A stretch of 64,000 nt of DNA from Bryoerythrophyllum caledonicum (taxonomy: Eukaryota; Streptophyta; Bryopsida; Pottiales; Pottiaceae). Under the pieces are notes generated by a model. The model saw nothing but the letters and a program-made list of their open reading frames with translations. It had not been told where the DNA came from and did no database searches. Location: assembly GCA_963971425.1 (NCBI GenBank), contig OZ020524.1, positions 17,673,845-17,737,844 on the forward strand, read 5' to 3'. This document shows positions 56,851 through 64,000 of this stretch, piece by piece. The stretch's first letter is position 1. Each line of letters starts with the position of its first letter. The translations under genes and the position numbers were made by a program.

Positions 56851-59800
56851 CTCCAAAGGAGATGGACCTCGAGGAGATCAGACTTGCTTTGCGCTTTATC
56901 AAGGAAGCACATGAATCTCGCTTGACCAGTATTTGGGTCTATCCTGAACTCGTGGAGCGTGTTCAGAATGGAAGGGAAGGACAGAAGGCGGCATATACGT
57001 GCATGTTGTCGTCGAATCGCGGAGTATGTACGTCAGACTGTGTGTCTTGGGAGAAAGAGCCCTTGCTCTATTACGAAGCCGAGGAGCATGACGCATCCAC
57101 CATAGAGAAGAACCTCGGTATTATTGTGGAGGTCCTAAAACTCAGGTGAGTGTCACTGTCTATTGTTATCGTGTTCTCCGACACCTGTTGTTTATCGGCA
57201 CCTGCTGTCTAACATCCCCTTTCTTCTGAATTTCAAGCATCGTTTTAATCACCCGAAGGACGTGACTGGAGATATGAGGTTTTTCCGTCCAGACCTTCGC
57301 CAAGCTGTGGATGTCTCGCTTGCACTAGTGGACTGGCATTGCATGCTAAAAGACAAGCGAGAAATGGAAGAGACATTTCTGGATTTCCTCCTTAGGCATG
57401 TCGTCTACCGTGTGAAGGAGCATGTTCGAATCCAGTATCATCACACGCACAACTGGTTATTGGCGACGTTGCAATGCTATCTGGCGGACTCTGAGAAGGA
57501 CTGGGATGACATCGTGAGCTTTCTCAGCCGCTCGATTCGTACCACCAACAAGTTGCCCTATACCCTTATCGTCCCTTACCACGATAAGGGTCACTGGAAC
57601 GTTTTTGTCCTGGAGCAAAGCTGAACGTATCACCTGGACCCAGCAAAAGGTTTGCACAAGGGTCCGGAAGTGGACAACTTTCTGTTCTTTTTGCACATGG
57701 GATGGGCAAACGCGAAGGGCGTGAAGGTTGGATCTTGAAGTTCGTAAGAATGGCAAATTTGAGAGCCGATAAGATTGTCTGTGCCTAATCAGCGAGAAAG
57801 TTGGGAGTGTGGTTTCATGGCATGCTTGGGCTTCTGGCAGTACCTTATCGCACGTGGTGGGCGTGACGAGGTGGAGGAGAAGACCGTGACAATGGGGACA
57901 CAATATTTGGACTAGGACGGGAAGAAGGCGTATCGATGGTTCATGCAAGCGCTGTACACGGAAATTGTCGCACTGCTTCCGTTCGACAATGCTCTCAATC
58001 TATGTGGACAGGATACGGTAGAGTTCGGAAGCGAAAGTCCGGACGTTGTTTTCGTGGAAGTTGGTACTGGGACGGCGAAGAAGAAGGAGGTCCCAGTTCT
58101 CAGTATTTCGGAGACAGTGGGGAAACGTGAACTTCAGGGCTTCAACGTGCTCAAGGACCCACCAGTTCATTTCAGAAGGCGGAAGAAGGCAATAGCGTGC
58201 GAAGGGGCAAAAAAACCAAAAAAATCGAAGGGCACCACCAAGACGAAGAAGTAGGCGATAAGGGGGGGCTACTGTACACAGCCGATAGGCATTAGAATTT
58301 GTACAGAATAATAGGTTGTCGAGGTTGTACATTTCATTCATTGTAAATGACAATTTTTTTGATAATATACTAGAACGGAATTTGAAATCCACTTGAGGCC
58401 TCTAAGCGAAAATTAAAATCAAGTCTTTACTAATTATATTGAAGGTTGAGTTTTAACTTCATAACCAAAGACTTAGCCGATATACATCTTCACTGGAAGT
58501 ATCAGGAGATGCATGGAACTTCATCTAAGGGCATCTTATCGGCAGCATTCCTTCAGGAGATTACTAATCGTTATCGGCGCAAATAACCACCAAAAATCTT
58601 GTGCCCTTTATCCTCAACCACATCAAAACCGATAACCTAAGTTGTTTCTTGAGTTTGTCTTTCGCTAGCTAGAACGGACCTCACCCAAAAACCTCTCAAA
58701 TCCAGGAAGTCATGCAATCTTCGGAGCCTCATTCCAAGACCGTCTTTGTTTGTGGGGAGCCGTGCAACTATCTCCTGGAGTGGATGAAGCATTCCGACTT
58801 CGATTTCAGCCTCCAACCTTGAGAGGGTGGCGTCCGTGTTGCGCAAAGTTGCATCCAAGTGCCTCGCCAGCAACGGTTGCCAATAAGCCTTGTCGAGTAG
58901 CTTCAGGACAAGCTGATGCATACAATTAAAGTCGCATACCCATGTCTCGCCTAATTCTCGATGGTTGGAAGCCATTGGGATAACATCTCCGGTATCGGTA
59001 TCGGAGAGGACATCATTATCGGGGAAGCCCTCGGTATTCGGGTGTCGACCATTGTCTTGGCGAAGGAGATTCGTCATTCCACCTTGGATTGTGCCACGAA
59101 GGGAGCCCAGATATCTAGCAATTTTTCCCTCCGCCAGGTCAGGTCTTGTCATTTTCAGAACCTTAACCTTGTACTTACAGATGTTTCCTTTCTGGGAATG
59201 AACACATTGGCAGACAGCCCATTCGGTGCATGGGTTGTATACCGCATACGTAAGGTGTCCCCTATTCGAGGATTTAATGTATGCTAGGCCTCCCGACCAC
59301 TCGGGCAAGGTGACCACATTATCGGGAATTGTATTTGCTTGGTTGATTGCATTGACCATGATTTGCCTCTGCCTCTGGTTCTTTGTAAAATCGTTCAGCT
59401 TACACCAGTGACTATAATCATACTTCTCGATGACATTTCCAGTGAGCTTATAAATAAGCCAGTCCATCCTTCAGACGATAAACTTCCTTTCGGATTGCCG
59501 GAGCAGTGCTTTCATGTTAGAATGGTATGATTCGATTGTTGCAGTGGTGTCCTGGCCTACATGGGGATTTTCCGGTCTCCCACAACCCACATTTTGATTT
59601 TCGGGAGCCATTCCTTGTCGAAGTACTTTCGGTATGCATCAGCGGCTGGCAAGAGAGCTTTAGCTTCGCCGTAGACATGCTGCACCTACTCTAACAAATT
59701 CCACACCTTATCGCCGGGAGCTCTCGTCGAAGGGTCTTGGAAGTCACTTGGTGTCTCTGATACGTATATAAGTGAGCCCACAATTCGCAAGGCTCCGGCC

Positions 59801-60026
59801 CTCGTCTCCATGTCTTTCAATTTGGCACATGCATTCTTCTGCCACGCTCGACGAACATGCCAGAGACATAGAAATAGATGTGAGTGCGGCCAAACCTCCC
59901 TGCGATAACTCGACAAGCCGATAAGTACAACTCGCTGAAAGCCCGTCACCCGATAACGTAAGAATGCTAAATCTCTTACCAAAGACAGTTGATCTCATTG
60001 TCGGCGTCGTCAAGAACAAAGGCAGT

Positions 60027-60790
60027 CACTATAAGAAAACAAGGGTTTCTGGGACGTCAAAATGAACGTGCATTTTATCGATATGGACGTCAAAAGGGGC
60101 ATTAACTAAAATCCGGGGTGTTGACGTGCCCTGGACATCCAAGAAAATCGGCGTAATGTCCCAAGAAATGTGTAAAATTTTTTGGGACATCCAAAATGAC
60201 GAGGTCTTTTCGAGGGCCTGGAGCGTGCCATTTGGCGTCCAACTTAGCGCCACGTGGGATTTTTGAAAATGGGCTAGGGCACGTCACAATGTTTTTTATC
60301 CATGACATGTCCGCCAATGTGGACCCGAAAAATGACGTTACACCGGCTGATGTCGCGCCCATTCTTGGATGCTGTTGGTTGCTGATGATGTCCTCCTGGA
60401 CATCATACCTAACTACTGAATGTCTACGTAGACGTACGAATAGACGTTTCATGGGGTGTTTCATGGGACGTTTCATGGGGTATTTCATGGGGTGTTTTTG
60501 GGGACAATCTTTGAGCACAAGTTTGTTTAAGGGGTTGTAATTATAGACATCCACCTGAAACACACACAACACACACACAACACCACACACACAACAACAC
60601 ACACACTGACACACTGTACACACAACCTCACGCGCACATACACACATCTAAGTCTCACCTACACACACCTGAAACTACACAAACACCTCATGCGCACACA
60701 CTCCACACTCACACGCACACACAACTCACACGCGCACTCACTTTTCACACGCACACACACAGAAAGAGAGAGAGAGACAAACCCTAGCGA

Positions 60791-60843
<53 letters not shown>

Positions 60844-61183
60844 AAAAAGAGGTGTCACGCCCTTATTCACTCTTGAAAAAGTGAGGACTGCCCCCCTGCC
60901 CGTCAAGACTAGCGGGAATAGTCCGTTGCGGTGACGTGGCAGAGACACGTTCTCCAAGACGTCCTTTGAAAAATCCTGTTGTTTTTTCTGACGTCCTTTT
61001 TTAAGTCTCAAGTGTTAGGATGTTTTCGTGGATGTCTATGCGGATCCGGCTATGTCCTCACCTGTTTAGCTTGATGTCCCAAAAAAACAAGGAATCTGGG
61101 CGAGGTCTTCAATCTTTTTTAACGTCCTATGAGACGTCCAAACTAGGCGGGGGGTTCTCAAAAACCCATGTTTTCTTATAGTG
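60027..61183. mobile_element. Non-autonomous CACTA element nested in the MULE transposase
   Basis: A 1,157-bp element with ends CACTATAAGAAAACA on both sides (then A/T-GGGTTT) and a 3-bp duplication AGT (60024-60026, 61184-61186), both diagnostic of CACTA/En-Spm. GGACRTC/GAYGTCC motifs recur near both ends, as CACTA subterminal transposase sites do. The interior has no transposase but holds CACACA- and GAGAGA-type microsatellites (60555-60850). Confidence 0.9.
60555..60850. repeat. (CA)n and (GA)n microsatellites inside the CACTA element
   Basis: Interrupted CACACA runs (60555-60765) grade into nearly pure GAGAGA (60766-60845). Frames crossing them are low-complexity artefacts. Confidence 0.85.
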
Positions 61184-62579
61184 AGTGGGTCTCCAGTCCG
61201 GCCTTATCTGCACCAACTTCTGCTTCAGAGCGCGCATCCAAGGCACGAGATCTGTTTGTTTGGATTTCGCAGTGATCACGAACGCCACTAGAACCCCGTT
61301 TCTCCACTCGTCGAATACGATCATCGTGAAGAGCGGATACTAGATACGCAAGCAAGAAATTAATCGGTAGGGGAGTGAGTGCTCCTAAATTCTAGACGGA
61401 CCCTAAATGGACTACGGTATAGGTATGAGTACCTTTTTGTTGTTTGTTGCGAATGTCCCGTCTATAGCAATAATGCTTTCGTGACTGTATTTCAGCATCA
61501 TGTGCATTTGAAATGGGGTTTGAATCCCAATTACAAAGGGTACGTTATTGGCATTCAGTACTTTGTCAATCTTGATGCCCGGGTCTTGGTAGTAAAAAAC
61601 CGTACCTCGGTTATCTCTTACCCACATTCTCACACTCTCAGCGTCGTTGTCATGTTTCTTGTATAGTTCCTGCGCACGGACGCCACATATGTTGCGGTTG
61701 TCCTCCATGCTAAGGAAACAATCCCGAGAAGGCGTAAGAGTGCCCTCATCGCATGCCTTCAGTACCAGCTTCTGGTGCTTCTGTATTATAGCTGCCATCG
61801 GAACTTGCTCCTCAAATTGCCTGAGAACCCAAAGCCTTACTTCCTCCGACATGTACTTCCAAAAGCAAAGCTTTCCCCTCCGCACATTGTCTTTATCGTG
61901 GACGATGAGGCCATGTGTGTTGACATGTTCCGAGCAAAAGTACCCTATCTTGGCGATATATGGAAGAAAATAGTACCTCTTTACGTAGAATCAACATTGG
62001 CAGCCCACCTTCATAGACCCCCCCTCCTTCGCATCGGTGGCACGAGGCCCTTTCTGGCCAATGCCGGAAGTAAGTTGTTCCCTTTGTAATTGTATTTCAA
62101 TGGCGTTGGTGTCATTTCGGGCGTGATTGCTTGGATCTTGTCCTTGTTGTCTTCGGGACCGTATTGACAACGCCATCTGCAATCGGCTATGACCATTAAA
62201 GATACGTGCAGTACTGAAGAGATATTACGGCACAGCCGATAATATGATCTACTATCCATAAATTGATATCAGAGGTCGAGATTTACTTACCGCTGATACT
62301 CGATGTGGTAGTTCCACCGATAGTGCATCTTCTCGCCAAAGTTTGTGGGGTCGTTCTTGTCGCGGACGAAGGTAGTCTCTACATCCTTTCGGCCAGACTG
62401 CTCACCCTCCACGAAATCCAAGATCCTATCCCAGGGAATGTAGGCGATAACCTTGGACTGCTTCCTCTTTGATGATTGCGGATCCTCTACAAACCTCGTA
62501 TCATTCTCAGCCTCTATGTTCCATCTAAGACATTTCCATGTCAAAATTCCTGGAGGAGAATTCTATAATGAATCGCGCA

Positions 62580-63197
62580 TCCGAAGAACCTTGTCACCGT
62601 CCTTCTTCAGGTAGTTTACATGCGGGCCAACCCTAAACGCGGCATCAAGGTCTTCCACCCCCTTCTCACGCACGCCAGCTGGTTTCTTTCTCCCTTGACG
62701 CCTCCATATTTTCCCTACTACCCCATTATCGGGCAACGGTTGGTGGCGCCGTCTCGCCAGAAATTCCCATTCGGCCTGTCCTGTATGGGGAGATTGAGAT
62801 CGAGGAACTCCATTCACGCGGAGACAAGCACAACCCTTCCGGCAGTGTACTACAGGGCACAATGGATCGTGCCAAAGACAGCGCCAAATGCAAACGATGT
62901 GGATGACACTTCCCGCTGGCAGCCGCCGAGAAAGGCGGGTCATTCTAGAGTACACGTGTCGGGGCGAGAAGGGGCTTTCGGTGATCCGAAGAAGGCGGGG
63001 AAAAAAGGGGCTTTCGGCGAGAATGTTGATAAGAGATACGGGCAGCGCAAAAAAGATTTGGGCGAAAGTGGCCGTTATCGTGGGAAGAAGGGCGCAATGA
63101 GGCGAAAAGGCGCGTGGGGAGAAGGGCCGCTCTTCGCGGTGTCAGGCCTAAAACCGGGCCCTGACACCTCGAACCCGGATTCACTGTAGTGAGCGGG
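62580..63197 (-). repeat. Right 618-bp terminal inverted repeat of the MULE
   Basis: Reverse-complement partner of 47123-47740. It lies directly upstream of the minus-strand transposase gene and so should hold its promoter; open frames in it (for example about 130 codons ending near 62563) read toward the transposase and may include its leader or first exon. Confidence 0.9.
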
Positions 63198-63289
63198 GTG
63201 CTTGCATATATGCCAATTTTTAATAATAATATATGAGTTTTCTTCAGAGTCATTCTGGGGGGAGTGAAAGACAGGGTGAACTTTGTACA

Positions 63290-63400
63290 AGGGAAAAAAT
63301 TAAAACATGAGAGATTTGCATACTTTATTTTTGCACTAATGAGATGCATGCACTATAGTGATAATCAATGATCTTGGGTCCTATCTAACGCAAGCTTAAC
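63290..63400. repeat. Fragment of the 13100/24890 dispersed repeat
   Basis: TTTTTGCACTAATGAGATGCATG, TGATAATCAATGATCTTGGG and CTAACGCAAGCTT parallel the 24930-25010 part of the longer copies. It abuts the MITE at 63396. Confidence 0.5.
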
Positions 63401-63618
63401 CCCTAAAGGCCCAAGTGTACCTACTGCATACAAACTTTTAACCTTGACTGTAATCATCTTTCAATCCGTACGGTCAAAATTCACAAAATTTTAACCACAT
63501 CATTTCATATAATGTTAGAAGAAGATCCTACGGTTACATTCTCAAAAAGTTCATCTTGGCAGATTATAATCAACGGAGTAGAGATTCCTCTAAAATGCCT
63601 TTGGCCTTTAGGAGTTAA
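63396..63618. mobile_element. TTAA-flanked MITE, copy 2 (piggyBac-like ends)
   Basis: A 223-bp element, TTAA on both sides, ends TTAACCCCTAAAGGCCCAAG and CTTTGGCCTTTAGGAGTTAA. It aligns end to end, in reverse complement, with 1384-1601 (shared GTAGGTACACTTGGGCCTTTA, GGATTGAAAGAT, ATAGGATCTTCT-type and GATGATGTGGT blocks). Confidence 0.72.
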
Positions 63619-64000
63619 GCTTCCTTGTAGTACCTAAGAACACACTAACAGTTCTTGTGTGCTTCTCCTAAGCTAAGTCATACTCTTCTTGTGGGATCAG
63701 GGGTAAAAAAAGGGATCACCACTGTTAGATACTTCAATAAAAAATTCAAATATAGGCTTATTAGCCCCTAAGGCCTATAGCTCACGAGGCCTAGGACGAA
63801 TCTACTACTGTAACAGATAACGTAGGACATCATCTACAAAGAAGGTACATTTCATTGCCACCCCACTTTAGAAAAATCGCTATAGTTCACCCATCAGACT
63901 CCAATGCACATTCTTACCGCATTTGTTAGAAGTGCATAATGACTTGGAATTTAAATGAGATCACGGATAAAAAAAAAAGATGAAGTATTGGTGCATAACA
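63619..64000. other. AT-rich end of the window; no gene seen
   Basis: Nothing supportable. Confidence 0.35.

Larger units (their letters stand above)
48231..58254 (+). pseudogene. MULE accessory gene with Ulp1/C48-like C-terminus, interrupted by Copia
   Basis: A long, exon-split gene. 48.2-49.9 kb encodes a low-complexity, Lys/Pro/Ser-rich protein (RKRPPPPKVESSDTTSSSAE) then a helical part (LLNSVLCMVESGGHQGRFYQ). The Copia fossil sits at 50.03-55.21 kb. 55.4-57.1 kb continues (VDGPETNWDGLSQMYEVLSL), with a Pro/Glu-rich repeat. After a GTGAGT donor at about 57148, 57.2-57.9 kb carries YTLIVPYHDKGHWNVFVLEQ, YHLDPAKG and PNQRESWECGFMACLGFWQY: the His, Asp, Gln and Cys order of C48 (Ulp1-like) cysteine proteases. 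The C-terminus is basic (KKPKKSKGTTKTKK). Several in-frame stops besides the Copia insertion mark it as decayed. Role in the family is unknown; Ulp1-like genes are carried by several plant MULE lineages. Confidence 0.75.
58637..62544 (-). pseudogene. MULE transposase with SWIM-like zinc motif, interrupted by a CACTA element
   Basis: Split gene; a clear GTAAGT donor follows HIEYQR near 62294 and another intron lies near 59950. In order: N-terminal region (SKRKQSKVIAYIPWD), zinc-binding-like GCQC..FYVKRYYFLPYIAKIGYF (about 62.0-61.95 kb), FCSEHVNTHGLIVHD, the MULE DDE core with IAIDGTFATNNKK (first Asp, about 61.45 kb), FDEWRNGVLVAFVIT, FVLDDADNEINCL (second Asp, about 59.98 kb), WPHSHLFLCLWHVRRAWQKN (59.9-59.8 kb), DTTATIESYHSNMKALLRQS (59.55-59.49 kb) and a SWIM-like CQC-x8-C-K-Y (59212-59171), where the usual final His is Tyr. 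Damage is light: a few in-frame stops (for example TGA at about 59471) plus the CACTA insertion at 60027-61183 between the two Asp blocks. Convergent with the accessory gene. Confidence 0.85.
47123..63197. mobile_element. 16-kb Mutator-like element (MULE) with perfect 9-bp target duplication
   Basis: The 16,075-bp unit is flanked by identical GTGCTTGCA (47114-47122 and 63198-63206), the 9-bp size made by Mutator transposases. Ends begin CCCGCTCACTACAGTGAATC and the terminal inverted repeats are 618 bp each, differing at about two dozen positions by eye (about 96% alike). Contents: a plus-strand gene ending in an Ulp1/C48-like domain (about 48231-58254), a convergent minus-strand MULE transposase (62544-58637), a nested Copia fossil (50025-55208) and a nested CACTA element (60027-61183). 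The element's own DNA, about 9.7 kb, is dense in TTATCG/CGATAA. Although the ends contain CACTA, the inside-out evidence (9-bp duplication, long ends, MULE transposase) rules out the CACTA superfamily. Confidence 0.92.

Noticed and set aside
60690-60884. Arg/Glu-rich small protein
   Set aside because: Frame across a (GA)n microsatellite inside a CACTA element.
47123-63197. CACTA superfamily for the 16-kb element because its ends contain CACTACAGTG
   Set aside because: The exact 9-bp duplication places the ends at CCCGCTCACTAC.., the ends are 618 bp long and the enzyme is a MULE transposase; CACTA elements make 3-bp duplications.

Overview
The window looks like nuclear DNA of a land plant, or possibly a streptophyte alga. 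It is a repeat-rich, AT-rich background holding three host protein genes with strikingly GC-rich reading frames and one tRNA gene. The support is two Golgi-type GT37 (plant xyloglucan/arabinogalactan) fucosyltransferase genes, a plant-type membrane-anchored methyltransferase (FkbM/DUF7870-like), a nuclear-type tRNA-Cys, a GT-AG intron, and a mobile-element complement typical of plants (PIF/Harbinger with a trihelix partner, a Mutator-like element with an Ulp1-like gene, CACTA, Copia, chromodomain Ty3). GC contrast and intron-poor genes make a seed-free plant (bryophyte, lycophyte, fern) my guess, but the species cannot be named from sequence alone.

Layout. 1-16.8 kb is a graveyard of DNA transposons: nested TTAA-flanked elements with CCCY ends (piggyBac-like), a Harbinger transposase remnant, a Tc1/mariner relic carrying a hAT-type MITE with a perfect 8-bp target duplication, a 3.3-kb structure whose two arms are inverted arrays of a ~185-bp repeat, and a Myb/SANT-like relic. 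16.9-22.8 kb holds two GT37 genes on the minus strand, head to tail. 25.9 kb holds tRNA-Cys(GCA) followed at once by a 30-bp tandem array. 27.2-28.9 kb is a pile-up of a small unclassified repeat rich in GTCCCC runs. 29.7-33.7 kb is a broken Ty3/gypsy chromodomain fossil. 34-39 kb is more repeats. 39.4-40.4 kb is the methyltransferase gene (minus strand). 42.2-45.9 kb is a complete PIF/Harbinger element (TAA target duplication, 21-bp core ends, transposase plus AT-hook/trihelix protein) sitting in an older Harbinger-type relic.

47.1-63.2 kb is the centrepiece: a 16,075-bp Mutator-like element (MULE) bounded by a perfect 9-bp duplication (GTGCTTGCA) and 618-bp terminal inverted repeats. Two convergent genes fill it: a plus-strand gene ending in an Ulp1/C48-like domain and a minus-strand MULE transposase with a SWIM-like zinc motif. 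It has itself been hit by a Copia retrotransposon whose two 281-bp LTRs are identical by eye (50025-55208) and by a CACTA element with an AGT duplication (60027-61183). Throughout the MULE's own ~9.7 kb the hexamer TTATCG/CGATAA recurs about 42 times, against about 5 expected and only a couple noticed in the preceding 47 kb. This resembles the dispersed motifs bound by the VANC anti-silencing proteins of Arabidopsis VANDAL MULEs and is the best candidate here for an undescribed system.

How the host genes may work together: the two fucosyltransferases and the methyltransferase all look like type II membrane proteins, and could modify cell-wall glycans in the Golgi. That link is inference from family and proximity only.
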